Origin: Pseudomonas congelans
GTDB lineage: Bacteria; Pseudomonadota; Gammaproteobacteria; Pseudomonadales; Pseudomonadaceae
Assembly (NCBI RefSeq): GCF_900103225.1
Contig: NZ_FNJH01000004.1
Span: forward strand, 343,644 to 407,643
Direction: 5' to 3'
Length of the DNA stretch: 64,000 nt
Every line of letters starts with the position of its first letter. Positions within the stretch are counted from its first letter, which is position 1. A program made the position numbers and the translations under genes. The notes under the pieces are model-generated. The model was not told the DNA's origin. It did no database searches and saw nothing but the letters and a program-made list of their open reading frames with translations. Of this stretch, positions 45,209-54,754 are shown piece by piece.

Positions 45209-46335
45209 CCGCAACCGCGCAACGCCAACTGCCACTCGACACAGCGGTCGCAGGCCAACGGGCGCAACAGGCCGAGTTGCACCCGGAGCTGAATCGCGCT
45301 CATGTGCGCTTCATCAACCTGGGCAAGACCTATCACGGCAAGCAAGGCCCGGTGGAGGCGCTGGGCAATATTGATCTGGCCGTACAGCGCGGCGAGATCT
45401 TCGGCATCATCGGCCGCAGCGGCGCAGGCAAATCCTCGTTGATCCGCACCATCAACCGCCTGGAACAACCCAGCAGCGGTCGCGTGTTGATCGATCAGGT
45501 GGACATCGGCGAGTTCGACGAAGACCAGCTGGTGGAGCTGCGCCGACGCATCGGCATGATCTTCCAGCATTTCAACCTGATGTCGGCCAAGACCGTCTGG
45601 CAGAACGTCGAACTGCCGCTCAAGGTCGCCGGCGTGCCCAAGGAGCAACGCGCGCGCAAGGTCGCACAGCTGCTGGAGCTGGTGGGTTTGCAGGACAAGC
45701 ACAAGGCCTATCCCGCGCAGCTGTCCGGCGGGCAGAAACAGCGTGTCGGCATCGCCCGCGCGCTGGTGCACGATCCAGCGATTCTGCTGTGCGACGAAGC
45801 CACTTCGGCGCTGGACCCGGAAACCACTCAGTCGATCCTCGGCCTGCTGCGCGAGATCAACCAGCGCCTGGGCCTGACCATCGTGCTGATCACCCATGAA
45901 ATGGCGGTTATCCGAGATGTCTGCCACCGCGTCGTGGTGCTGGAACAGGGGCGAATCGTCGAGCAGGGGCCGGTATGGCAAGTGTTTGGCGACCCGCAGC
46001 ACGACGTCAGCAAAACCTTGCTGGCGCCGCTGCAAACCGGGCTGCCGAACGAATGGGCCGAACGCCTGAGCGATCAGCCGCAACGACCCGATGCGGCGCT
46101 GCTGCTGGACGTGCATTTTACCGGTGTCAGTGACGAAGGGCCGGACCTGGCCGCGCTGTTCGCCGCGTTGGGCGGCCGTGTGCAATTGCTGCAGGGTGGG
46201 GTCGAGCGGATTCAGGAGCGAGCCATCGGGCATCTCATTCTGTCGGTTGCCGGCTCGCCGTACAGTCGGGACGAGCTGCTGGTACGCGCTCGCACACTGG
46301 CGCCACGCGCGGAGGTATTGGGTTATGTGGGTTGA
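45205..46335 (+). CDS. metN: Methionine-type ABC transporter, ATP-binding protein MetN
   Basis: A 376-residue ATPase. Walker A GRSGAGKSS is at about 70-78, the signature is LSGGQKQR and Walker B is ILLCDEATSALD. A C-terminal regulatory NIL domain follows from about residue 295 (VHFTGVSDEGPDLAALFAAL), the site where methionine inhibits in E. coli. The N-terminus is about 30 residues longer than usual. Start ATG at 45205 overlaps metQ by four bases. Confidence 0.94.
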   Translation: MTATAQRQLPLDTAVAGQRAQQAELHPELNRAHVRFINLGKTYHGKQGPVEALGNIDLAVQRGEIFGIIGRSGAGKSSLIRTINRLEQPSSGRVLIDQVDIGEFDEDQLVELRRRIGMIFQHFNLMSAKTVWQNVELPLKVAGVPKEQRARKVAQLLELVGLQDKHKAYPAQLSGGQKQRVGIARALVHDPAILLCDEATSALDPETTQSILGLLREINQRLGLTIVLITHEMAVIRDVCHRVVVLEQGRIVEQGPVWQVFGDPQHDVSKTLLAPLQTGLPNEWAERLSDQPQRPDAALLLDVHFTGVSDEGPDLAALFAALGGRVQLLQGGVERIQERAIGHLILSVAGSPYSRDELLVRARTLAPRAEVLGYVG

Positions 46336-46969
46336 TCGCTTGCTGCAAGGCACCCTCGACACGTTTCTGATGGTCGGTGTGTCGTCATTGATCGCACTGC
46401 TGCTGGGCATCCCGCTGGCAGTGATTCTGGTGACCAGTTCCAAAGGCGGCATCTACGAAGCAGCGGGGATCAACCGGGTGCTGGGCGGCTTCGTGAACCT
46501 GTTTCGCTCGATTCCGTTTCTGATCCTGATGGTCGCGCTGATTCCATTCACCCGGATGATCGTCGGCACCACCTATGGCGTATGGGCAGCCGTCGTACCG
46601 CTGACCATCGCCGCCACACCGTTTTTTGCGCGGATCGCCGAAGTCAGTCTACGAGAGGTCGATCACGGTCTGGTCGAGGCCGCGCAAGCGATGGGCTGTC
46701 GTCGCTGGCACATCATCTGGCATGTGCTGCTGCCGGAAGCGCGCCCCGGTATCGTCGGCGGCTTCACCATCACCTTGGTGACCATGATCAACTCATCGGC
46801 CATGGCCGGTGCTATCGGAGCAGGCGGGTTGGGCGATATTGCCTATCGCTATGGCTATCAGCGCTTCGACACACAGGTGATGTTGACGGTGATCGTCTTG
46901 CTGGTAGCGGTCGTAGCGCTGGTGCAACTGGGCGGCGACCGATTGGCACGCAGCTTCGACAGGCGCTGA
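46325..46969 (+). CDS. metI: Methionine-type ABC transporter, permease MetI
   Basis: A 214-residue permease with five helices. SSLIALLLGIPLAVILVTSS starts the core and the EAA loop reads EAAQAMGCRRWHIIWHVLLP. The ATG at 46325 gives the normal MetI N-terminus and overlaps the end of metN by 11 bases. Confidence 0.93.
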   Translation: MWVDRLLQGTLDTFLMVGVSSLIALLLGIPLAVILVTSSKGGIYEAAGINRVLGGFVNLFRSIPFLILMVALIPFTRMIVGTTYGVWAAVVPLTIAATPFFARIAEVSLREVDHGLVEAAQAMGCRRWHIIWHVLLPEARPGIVGGFTITLVTMINSSAMAGAIGAGGLGDIAYRYGYQRFDTQVMLTVIVLLVAVVALVQLGGDRLARSFDRR

Positions 46970-47025
46970 GCAGCCGCAACGCTGCGAGGGTATATTGGCG
47001 GTCTTCCCTTACCGGACCGCCCTTG

Positions 47026-47649
47026 ATGAAACTCGATCCACAGACTCTTGCGCAGATCACTTCCGCGACCCTCGGCAATTACAACAGCGTGGCCGACGAT
47101 TTCCGCGAAGGCACCCGCGACCACGACGTCAGCCAGAATATCGACGCCCTGCTGCGACATATCGAAGGACCGGCACCGTGGCAGATTCTCGACTTCGGCT
47201 GCGGGCCGGGCCGCGACCTGAAAACCTTTACCGCGATGGGCCATGTGGCGGTCGGGCTCGACGGCTCCGAGCGTTTTGCCGAGATGGCCTGCGCCGAGAC
47301 CGGTTGCGAAGTGCTGCAGCAAAACTTTCTCGAACTCGACCTGCCGCAAGGCCGCTTCGATGGCGTCTTTGCCAACGCAGTGCTGTTCCACATCCCCAAA
47401 CAGGAGCTGCCACGCGTCCTGCGCCAACTGCATGCCACGCTCAAACCGGGCGGCGTGCTGTTCAGTTCCAACCCGCGCGGTGAGAATCAGGAAGGCTGGA
47501 ACGGCGAGCGTTACGGCGCATACCACGACCTGGAATCATGGCGTGAATTACTGACCGAAGCCGGCTTTGTCGAACTGGAGCACTACTATCGTCCCGCAGG
47601 ATTGCCGAGAGAGCAGCAGCCGTGGCTGGCGAGTGTCTGGCGGCGCTAG
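47026..47649 (+). CDS. SAM-dependent methyltransferase (class I)
   Basis: A 207-residue methyltransferase with the SAM-binding motif ILDFGCGPGRDL near residue 55, VGLDGSERFAEMA for the second strand and LHATLKPGGVLFSSNPRG. Substrate is unknown. It begins 56 bp after metI and may be in the same transcript, which would suggest a link with sulfur or methionine metabolism, but that is inference from position only. Confidence 0.82.
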   Translation: MKLDPQTLAQITSATLGNYNSVADDFREGTRDHDVSQNIDALLRHIEGPAPWQILDFGCGPGRDLKTFTAMGHVAVGLDGSERFAEMACAETGCEVLQQNFLELDLPQGRFDGVFANAVLFHIPKQELPRVLRQLHATLKPGGVLFSSNPRGENQEGWNGERYGAYHDLESWRELLTEAGFVELEHYYRPAGLPREQQPWLASVWRR

Positions 47650-47663
47650 AGCGTCGAGAAATG

Positions 47664-47688
47664 CATCCCCACGCAGAGCGTGGGGATG
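47664..47688. terminator. Hairpin between convergent methyltransferase and pump genes
   Basis: Arms CATCCCCACG (47664-47673) and CGTGGGGATG (47679-47688) form a perfect 10-bp stem with a five-base loop. The sequence also resembles the second hairpin of repeat family A, so it may derive from such an element. Confidence 0.65.
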
Positions 47689-47692
47689 ATCA

Positions 47693-50600
47693 TCAATGCG
47701 CAGGCTGCGCGTTTTCATCCTCGTTCTTGTCTTCGGCTTCCTGACGCTGTTCGTCGGTCGGCTCCTTGATGCGGTACCAGGCCACGTATAGCGCTGGCAG
47801 GAACAGCAAGGTCAGCAGCGTGGCGATGATGATGCCGCCGATCATGGCGTAGGCCATCGGCCCCCAGAACACCTCACGGGCGATTGGAATCATGCCCAGG
47901 CTGGCCGCTGCCGCCGTCAACAAAATCGGACGACGGCGATGCTCGGTGGCTTCGACCACGGCATCCCACGGCAGGTAGCCGCTTTTTTCATAGGCATCGA
48001 TCTGGGTCACCAGAATCACCGAGTTGCGGATGATGATGCCGATCAGTGCCAGCACCCCGAGAATCGCCACGAACCCCAACGGCGTCCCCGTCGGGATAAG
48101 CGCCAGCACCACTCCGATAAGCCCCAGAGGCGCGACACTGGCCACCAGGAACATCTTCTGAATGCTGTGCAACTGAATCATCAGGAACGTCGCCATGAGG
48201 AACAGCATCAGCGGCGCAACGCTGGCAATCGGCCCCTGCGCCTTGCTGCTTTCTTCGACCGTACCACCGGTTGCCACCTTGTAGCCGACCGGCAGACCCG
48301 CGGAAAACTTGTCGATTTCCGGTTGCAGCTGCTTGACCAGATCAGTCGGCTGAATCGCGTCGCGGACGGCGCCTTTCACTGTGATGGTCGGCTTGCGGTC
48401 GCGGCGCCACACCAATGGCTGCTCCAGCTCGTAACCGACAGTAGCGAACGCCAGCAGCGGGATCGACGTACCGGTCGGTGTCACAATTTGCAGGTTCTGC
48501 AGGGTTTCCGGTGTGCCGCGCTCGGCATCTTCGGCACGTCCGATCACATTGATCAGGTAGATATCATCGCGCACCTGGGTCACGGTAGAACCGCTGACCA
48601 CGCTGTTCATCAGTTTGGCGACGTCTTCGGACGACAGGCCCAACTGCCGGGCCTTGTCCTGATTGATGTCGATGCGCAGGACCTTGCCCGGCTCGTTCCA
48701 GTCGTAGATCACCTCGCCCACATGCGGGTTGTGATCAAGCAGCGTTGCCAGTTCGATGGCGTGCTGACGCACCTTGTCGATGTTCTCGCCGCTGACGCGA
48801 TACTGCAACGGACGCCCCACCGGCGGGCCCATTTCCAGTGCCTGCACATACGACCCGATGCCGACGAACTCGTCACGCAGGCGTTTTTGCAGACGGGCAG
48901 TCAACGCGCCACGTTCTTCCAGGCCTTTGCTGACAATGACCAGCTGGGCGTAGAACGGATTTTCCAGTTGCTGATCGAGTGGCAGGTAGAAACGCAGCGC
49001 GCCCTGGCCGATGTAGGTGCTCCAGCGCTCGATGTCCGGATCGTCCTTGAGGCTCGCTTCAAACCGATCCACCACCTTGCGCGTCTCGTTGATCGAGGCG
49101 TTCTGCGGCAGGTTCAGGTCGACCAGAATCTCCGGGCGGTCAGAAGACGGGAAGAACTGGTTCTGCACAAACTGCATGGAGAACAGCGACGCGGCGAACA
49201 ACCCTACCGTGATGGCAATCGCCAGCCAGCGATGACGCATGGCCCAGAGCATGCTGCCGTTGAATGCCCTACCTATGCGGCCTGGCTCTTCGGATTTCGG
49301 TTTGATGTTGGCGCTCAGAATGTGCACGCCGATCACCGGCGCAAACAGAACGGCAACCACCCACGACACCAGCATCGCCACGGCAATCACGGCAAACAGC
49401 GTGAATGTGTACTCCCCCGCCGAGCTGTTATTCAGACCAATCGGCACAAAGCCGGCCACGGTCACCAGCGTACCGGTGAGCATCGGGAACGCTGTCGAGG
49501 TGTAGGCGTACGTCGCGGCCTGCTCCTTGGTTTCACCCATTTCCAGCCGTGTGACCATCATTTCCACGGTAATCATGGCGTCATCCACCAGCAGGCCGAG
49601 GGCAATGATCAGCGCGCCGAGGGAAATCCGCTGCATGGTGATGCCGCTGTATTCCATGAACACAAACACCATCGCCAGCACCAGCGGAATCGAACACGCG
49701 ACCACTAACCCTGCGCGAAACCCGAGGCTGACGAAGCTGACCAACAGCACGATGATCACCGCCTCGAACAACGCGCTGGTGAAGCCACCCACGGCCTTGT
49801 TCACCACCTCGGCCTGATCCGACACCTTGTGCACGCCAATGCCGACTGGCAGCTCCGCCGTTGTAGCGTCCATACGCTCATGCAGCGCCTTGCCGAAGGA
49901 CTGGATATTGCCGCCCTTCTGCATCGCGATGGCCAGGCCGATCGCCGGTTTGCCATCGAAGCGGAACAGCGGCTTGGGCGGATCGGTGTAGCCACGGGTG
50001 ATGTCAGCAATGTCGCTCAGACGGTAAAAACGGTCATTGATGCGCAGATTGACTGCAGCCAGATCCTTCTCGGAAGCGAACTGCCCGGAGGTGCGTACCG
50101 AAATCCGCTCCGGCCCGGCTTCGATCACCCCGGCAGGTGTCACCGCGTTCTGCGATTGCAGGCTTTGCACCACCTGGCTCTGGTCGATGCCCAACGCAGC
50201 GAGTTTGCGTGTCGAGAAATTCAGGTACAGCACTTCGTCCTGCTGACCGATCATCTCGACCTTGCCCAGCCCGGGCACTTCGCGGATGTCGGCGCGGACC
50301 TTCTCGACATAGTCACGCAACTGACGCATCGAGAAACCGTCTGCGGTAAACGCGTAGATCGAGCCGTACACATCGCCGAACTCGTCGTTGAACGACGGGC
50401 CTTGCAGCCCCTGCGGAAACTGGCCACGGATGTCATCGACTTTCTTGCGCACCTGATACCAGATTTCCGGTATCGCCTTGGCACTGGTGGTGTCACGCAG
50501 GTATACGAAGACCGTGGACTCGCCTGGTCGGGTATAGCTCTTGACGTAGTCCAGTGAGTCCAGCTCTTCGAGCTTCTTCTCGATGCGGTCGGTGACCTGC

Positions 50601-50794
50601 TCCAGGGTCTCGTCCACCGTCGCGCCCGGCCAGCGGGTCTGGATAATCGTGGTCTTGATGGTGAAGGACGGGTCTTCCTCGCGCCCCAGCTTCATGTAGG
50701 AAAACACACCCATCAACAGCGCGACGAACATCAGGTACCAGACAAACGACTGATGCTTGATGGCCCACTCGGATAAATTGAAATTCCCTTTCAT
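47693..50794 (-). CDS. triC: RND efflux pump inner-membrane transporter (TriC-like)
   Basis: A 1033-residue proton-driven efflux transporter of the RND family with the standard twelve helices and two large periplasmic loops. The helix-4 proton relay reads LLVDDAMITVEMM, and GREEDPSFTIKTTIIQTRWP near the N-terminus is typical of the subgroup that includes P. aeruginosa TriC. It is the third gene of a minus-strand operon behind two adaptor proteins, which is the unusual TriABC plan. It overlaps the upstream gene by four bases. The symbol is a best guess by gene order; no outer-membrane channel gene is adjacent. Substrates are not predictable. Confidence 0.8.
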   Translation of the reverse strand: MKGNFNLSEWAIKHQSFVWYLMFVALLMGVFSYMKLGREEDPSFTIKTTIIQTRWPGATVDETLEQVTDRIEKKLEELDSLDYVKSYTRPGESTVFVYLRDTTSAKAIPEIWYQVRKKVDDIRGQFPQGLQGPSFNDEFGDVYGSIYAFTADGFSMRQLRDYVEKVRADIREVPGLGKVEMIGQQDEVLYLNFSTRKLAALGIDQSQVVQSLQSQNAVTPAGVIEAGPERISVRTSGQFASEKDLAAVNLRINDRFYRLSDIADITRGYTDPPKPLFRFDGKPAIGLAIAMQKGGNIQSFGKALHERMDATTAELPVGIGVHKVSDQAEVVNKAVGGFTSALFEAVIIVLLVSFVSLGFRAGLVVACSIPLVLAMVFVFMEYSGITMQRISLGALIIALGLLVDDAMITVEMMVTRLEMGETKEQAATYAYTSTAFPMLTGTLVTVAGFVPIGLNNSSAGEYTFTLFAVIAVAMLVSWVVAVLFAPVIGVHILSANIKPKSEEPGRIGRAFNGSMLWAMRHRWLAIAITVGLFAASLFSMQFVQNQFFPSSDRPEILVDLNLPQNASINETRKVVDRFEASLKDDPDIERWSTYIGQGALRFYLPLDQQLENPFYAQLVIVSKGLEERGALTARLQKRLRDEFVGIGSYVQALEMGPPVGRPLQYRVSGENIDKVRQHAIELATLLDHNPHVGEVIYDWNEPGKVLRIDINQDKARQLGLSSEDVAKLMNSVVSGSTVTQVRDDIYLINVIGRAEDAERGTPETLQNLQIVTPTGTSIPLLAFATVGYELEQPLVWRRDRKPTITVKGAVRDAIQPTDLVKQLQPEIDKFSAGLPVGYKVATGGTVEESSKAQGPIASVAPLMLFLMATFLMIQLHSIQKMFLVASVAPLGLIGVVLALIPTGTPLGFVAILGVLALIGIIIRNSVILVTQIDAYEKSGYLPWDAVVEATEHRRRPILLTAAAASLGMIPIAREVFWGPMAYAMIGGIIIATLLTLLFLPALYVAWYRIKEPTDEQRQEAEDKNEDENAQPAH

Positions 50795-51876
50795 CGCGGG
50801 CTTTCCTCATCGACTTTGACTTTCTGGCCCGGCTTGAGGCTGTTGACGCCCGCGCTCACCACTTTTTCACCCGCTTTGACGCCATCGTTCAGCACGAAGG
50901 AATCGCGGTCACGGCTGGCAATAGTCACCGTTCTGGGGTTCACCGTCTGGCTTTGCGGGTCGACAATCCATATCTGGCGTTTGCCATCGACTTCCTGCAG
51001 GGCATTGATCGGCAGACGCATGCGCGGCGTGATGGTCGAGCTAAGCGTCACGCTGATGGCCGTGCCCAGGCGGAACGCCGCAGGTGTTTGCGCCAGCGAC
51101 AGACGCGCACGACGAGTGCGTGTCGTGCGATCAGCCTGGGGTTCGATTTCGCGAATGGTGGCGGTGGTGTTCACTTCCGGATTCAGTTGACTGGCGACGG
51201 TGAATACCACGTCGGCAGGCAACTGGTCGGCCAGTGTATCGGGCAGGTCGATCACCGCTTCCTTGATGTCCGGCCGCGCCAGGGTCACGACTTCCTGACC
51301 GGCTGTCACCACCTGTCCGGCTTCGACCTTCCATTCGGTGACCACGGCGTCGTGATCACTGCGCAGCTCGCTGTAACTCAATTGATCGCGGGCCTGTTGA
51401 GCCGCGGCCTTGGCCTGTTCCTGCGACGAGCTGGCGGTCTTCAGATCGGTCAGGGCGATGTCCAGTTGCGCCTGGGCACCGACACCGCGATCGAACAGCT
51501 CCTGCTGGCGGCGAGCATTGGCCTGGGCGTTGATGAACTGCGCCTGAACATTGGCCAGGTCGCCCTGCCGGGCACGAACGGCGTTCTGCTGATCGGTCGG
51601 ATCGAGGGTTGCGAGCAAATCGCCTTTCTTGACCTCAGCGCCTACGTCAACGTCGCGCCGGGCGATGCGACCCGCGACACGAAAGCCCAGCACACTCTGA
51701 TAACGCGCCTGGATATTACCGGCGAAACGCCCGAAATCCTGATTCGACTCAGGCTTTGCTTCGACGAAGACGACGGGGCGCACCGGTTCCGGAGGTGTTT
51801 CATCCTTGCCACAGCCACTCAATAGAAAACCGCTCAACAGCAGGCCGCCCAGCGGCAGGCATGACATACGCTTCAT
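50791..51876 (-). CDS. triB: RND pump periplasmic adaptor lipoprotein (second adaptor, TriB-like)
   Basis: A 361-residue membrane-fusion protein. The signal peptide ends in the lipobox LLSGC (Cys22). The lipoyl halves are in VLGFRVAGRIARRDVDVGAEV and WKVEAGQVVTAGQEV, separated by a helical hairpin with many Ala and Gln. It differs from the other adaptor, so the pair likely forms a mixed assembly. It overlaps the genes on both sides by four bases. Confidence 0.82.
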   Translation of the reverse strand: MKRMSCLPLGGLLLSGFLLSGCGKDETPPEPVRPVVFVEAKPESNQDFGRFAGNIQARYQSVLGFRVAGRIARRDVDVGAEVKKGDLLATLDPTDQQNAVRARQGDLANVQAQFINAQANARRQQELFDRGVGAQAQLDIALTDLKTASSSQEQAKAAAQQARDQLSYSELRSDHDAVVTEWKVEAGQVVTAGQEVVTLARPDIKEAVIDLPDTLADQLPADVVFTVASQLNPEVNTTATIREIEPQADRTTRTRRARLSLAQTPAAFRLGTAISVTLSSTITPRMRLPINALQEVDGKRQIWIVDPQSQTVNPRTVTIASRDRDSFVLNDGVKAGEKVVSAGVNSLKPGQKVKVDEESPR

Positions 51877-52991
51877 GGCTGCACCTGTGCGTTCTGTTGT
51901 TTGGGCTGTTCGGCAATTTCGACCTGCATGTCCGGGTGTAACAACTGTCCGCCTGCCACCACGACTTTCTCTCCACTCTTGAGCCCGTCGCCAATGATGA
52001 CTTTGGCGGTCAGGTAACGGGTGACGGTGACCTTGCGCAGATTGACCTTACCCTGCTCGTCCACCACCCACACGGCAGGCTTGCCCAACTGCTCGCCAAG
52101 GTCCTTGGTCAGCGCCGCCCATGGCAACTCGACACTGGCGTTGGCCGGTGCACTCAGCGCCACACTGACCACCGAGCCCAGGGCCATGCCTTCAGGCAGC
52201 GGGTCCAGAGTGATCTTGATCTGCAAGGTGCCGGTTTGCGCCGACACCGCCGGGGTCACTTCGCGCACCTTGCCGCTGACTTTGATAGTCGGGTTATCGA
52301 GCAGCGTGACCTGCACGGCCTGATCGGTCGGTGGCTTGACGAACAGGGACTCGTAAACATTGAACACGGCATCGCGATCGCCGTCGCGCGCCAGATCGAA
52401 AATCGGCATGGTGGCCTGCACCACTTGCCCGACCTCAGCCTGACGCGCGGTGATCACACCCGGTGCATCGGCGACCAGCGCGGTATAACCCAGTTGTTCA
52501 CGGGCATTGGCCAATTGCGCCTGAGCCGCCTTCAACGAGCTTTCGCTGCCGCGCAACGCAGCCTGTGCAGAGTCATATTCGCTGCGACTGGTATAACCTT
52601 TGGGCAGCAGCTTTTGCTGACGGACAAACGCCGCGCGGGACTGGTTCACGCGGGCCTGTTCGGCAGCCACAGAGGCAGCAGCCGAGTCGACATTGATCTG
52701 CAGATCCTTGGGGTCGAGCCGGGCCAGCACCTGCCGCGCAGTCACCCGGTCACCCACATCCACATTGCGCTGAATGATCTTGCCATTGACCCGGAATGAA
52801 AGGCGGGTCTGCACGCGCGCCTGAACATCGCCGGTCAGGGCGACACTGGCAGCGAAGTCGGCACTTTTTACCGTTTGAACATAGACCCGAGGCAGCTCGG
52901 GCTCAGCCGGTTTTTCCTCGCCACAGCCCGCCAGCGCCGCCAGGGCAGCGGCCAGACCGAACGTAACCAGTCTTGAAATACGAACGGGCAT
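51873..52991 (-). CDS. triA: RND pump periplasmic adaptor lipoprotein (first adaptor, TriA-like)
   Basis: A 372-residue membrane-fusion protein and the first gene of the operon. Lipobox LAGC (Cys at 23), lipoyl halves around LSFRVNGKIIQRNVDVGDRV and GVITARQAEVGQVV, and the usual beta-barrel and membrane-proximal domain. Transcription starts from the gap above 52992; no regulator gene is adjacent. Confidence 0.82.
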   Translation of the reverse strand: MPVRISRLVTFGLAAALAALAGCGEEKPAEPELPRVYVQTVKSADFAASVALTGDVQARVQTRLSFRVNGKIIQRNVDVGDRVTARQVLARLDPKDLQINVDSAAASVAAEQARVNQSRAAFVRQQKLLPKGYTSRSEYDSAQAALRGSESSLKAAQAQLANAREQLGYTALVADAPGVITARQAEVGQVVQATMPIFDLARDGDRDAVFNVYESLFVKPPTDQAVQVTLLDNPTIKVSGKVREVTPAVSAQTGTLQIKITLDPLPEGMALGSVVSVALSAPANASVELPWAALTKDLGEQLGKPAVWVVDEQGKVNLRKVTVTRYLTAKVIIGDGLKSGEKVVVAGGQLLHPDMQVEIAEQPKQQNAQVQP

Positions 52992-53437
52992 GCAAACTCC
53001 TTGTGCGACTGCCGGGTGCGGGCGTGATCAGGGCGAGAGAATAGCGCGAGTATGCGACTGTATGCGAGAGGGAGGGTTCATTGAAACAGGGCAGAAAGCG
53101 GTTGCGCGGGAGAGGCGCACAGCACCTTTCTTTTGAAGATGGTCAGTTCAAACTCCGGCAAAGACATTGTCTTGAGCATCTCTGCCGAACGTGAAAGTAG
53201 TGTACATATCAAACCACCGATTCATGCCCCTCACGGATTGAATGCAAGAGCTCTTCAGGTATCGGTGGCATCCTGTCGACTTCAGACAACTAACGTTGGA
53301 AGGCGGGCTTTCTTAAATTCCGGTATTTTGGATAGCCCCGTCCAGGGATAACAGATGACTGCGTTTGTGCGACGTTTCGTTCTAATAGTAAGCACTCAGC
53401 TGAGTCAGGCTGGAGAAATCATGCACAGATAAACGTA
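52992..53437. other. Intergenic region between pump operon and Rhs gene
   Basis: A 446-bp gap. It should hold the promoter of the pump operon on the minus strand and the end of the Rhs transcript. A 72-codon plus-strand frame at 53133-53351 has no recognisable product and no good ribosome binding site. I see no immunity-like gene after the Rhs gene here. Confidence 0.5.
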
Positions 53438-54385
53438 TCAGTACAAAATAGCTTCACCAACATTGTTTGGCTGACCACCCCCGACGGATGTTCTTCGAAT
53501 GTCTATAGCGGCAGTAGCAACTTCACTGCTTGAACGCCTTTGCGTAACCCGCTTTATATTGGTCCCTGCATCCTCCCAACGCTTGATGCGCGGGCTGACT
53601 GTCCGAATGGCTAGCACTGGAACCAACATGCCTATTGCCGTCGCGAGCAAAACATCCGCAGCAGGGGCGTCCGGGTCGACCGCGTTGATTACCCGGCTTA
53701 CCGTAAACACGCTGCTGGCTGCAAGCTGGTCGACTGCTGAGGCCGCTGTCAGTTTCGTTGATAACGGTGCACCGCCCTTGGCGACAGCCTTTATCGCAGG
53801 AATAGCCGTTTTTACACCCAGGACAGCACCGAACAAACCGAGCCCTATCCACACAAATGAAAGTATCTGACCCTCATCTACCTTATGCCCGGTCGGATCA
53901 GACCGATTAACCGGATCGCCCGCGCAGTACGTATATGCGTTCATACCGCCCTTGCCAAACGGACTCATACTGTCCGGGCTGTTGAAACGCATCAGTGCCG
54001 GGTTGTAGGCGCGATAACCGTTGCCCAACAAGTAGTGACCCGTAACAGGGTCAGGTTGCTCGCCATTGAATCCGGGCAGGTGATTGATTGAAGGTCGATG
54101 ACCGTATGCCATATAGGCAATGGCAGCGCTTGATCCTGCCTGCACGGTGGCGAGCACACTATGTTGTTGGTCGGAGGCCATCAATGTCGCGCCGAGTGCG
54201 GATTGCCCGGCAAGCAGTTGGCGGTCGTGACCCAGGAAGCGCCAGTGTTCGGCGCCCTGAAGCTCGCTGACCCAGCGGTCTGACTGGTAGAACGTACGTG
54301 CGATTGCCTCGGACAGCGGCGTGCGCATTGCGAGCCGATCCAGGGCGTCGTAGCTGTAGCGGCATAAAACTCTTTTCTGAGGCAT
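53438..54385 (-). CDS. Short orphan Rhs core protein with variable C-terminus
   Basis: A 315-residue protein of the Pseudomonas family that keeps only the end of an Rhs/YD-repeat shell. The N-terminal half starts LCRYSYDALDRL and carries the Rhs-associated core GFNGEQPDPVTGHYLLGNGY, RFNSPDSMSPFGKGGMNAYTY and ending NRSDPTGH at about residue 167. The C-terminal 150 residues are different in character: several hydrophobic stretches (FVWIGLGLFGAVLGV and ATAIGMLVPVLAIRT) and a basic, Ser-rich end. In polymorphic toxin systems the part after the core is the effector, but this tail shows no enzyme motif I know and could be membrane-active. Its ribosome binding site is weak. No immunity gene is evident. 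Confidence 0.8.
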   Translation of the reverse strand: MPQKRVLCRYSYDALDRLAMRTPLSEAIARTFYQSDRWVSELQGAEHWRFLGHDRQLLAGQSALGATLMASDQQHSVLATVQAGSSAAIAYMAYGHRPSINHLPGFNGEQPDPVTGHYLLGNGYRAYNPALMRFNSPDSMSPFGKGGMNAYTYCAGDPVNRSDPTGHKVDEGQILSFVWIGLGLFGAVLGVKTAIPAIKAVAKGGAPLSTKLTAASAVDQLAASSVFTVSRVINAVDPDAPAADVLLATAIGMLVPVLAIRTVSPRIKRWEDAGTNIKRVTQRRSSSEVATAAIDIRRTSVGGGQPNNVGEAILY

Positions 54386-54490
54386 GACAGGCCACCCGGA
54401 TTGTGATCCTTGTTAGCGAGATACGCGTTTTCAAGGACCACAATGAACGCCCGGAACCGCAACAGCTACTCGTAGAATTGCTAGGTAGTG

Positions 54491-54754
54491 TCAATGCTTA
54501 TGAATGCACTCCAGCGAACGCTCCAGCTCGGCCTTGGCCATATTGATCAGGTGCACCACCGAGAATGCCAGATCACGCTTCAGGCCATCGAGGTTGTCAC
54601 CGGTTTCATACGCAGTGGCAGAGGCACAGCGCAGTATGTCGCTGACCTGTATCAGGGAGTCTTCAAGAGAGGTGGGGAGCGGCGGGGACGGGGTTGAGTT
54701 GATCATCATGTGTGCCTCTGCAAGTAGGGCCATCAGATGTTCGCTGCTAAACAA
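54491..54754 (-). CDS. DUF6124-like small protein
   Basis: An 87-residue protein resembling the Pseudomonas DUF6124/DUF3077 family: LEDSLIQVSDILRCASATAYE, then LKRDLAFSVVHLINMAKAELE, which would form two helices. The first possible start is TTG at 54754; ATG at 54733 would give a shorter product. Function is unknown. It lies 105 bp upstream of the Rhs gene on the same strand. Confidence 0.7.
   Translation of the reverse strand: MFSSEHLMALLAEAHMMINSTPSPPLPTSLEDSLIQVSDILRCASATAYETGDNLDGLKRDLAFSVVHLINMAKAELERSLECIHKH

Noticed and set aside
47939..49708. Plus-strand frame of nearly 590 codons opposite the RND transporter
   Set aside because: The translation is His/Arg/Gln-rich with no recognisable fold, typical of the complement of a high-GC gene.
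53133..53351. 72-codon frame as a possible immunity gene for the Rhs protein
   Set aside because: It is on the opposite strand, lacks a good ribosome binding site, and does not follow the Rhs gene in its direction.
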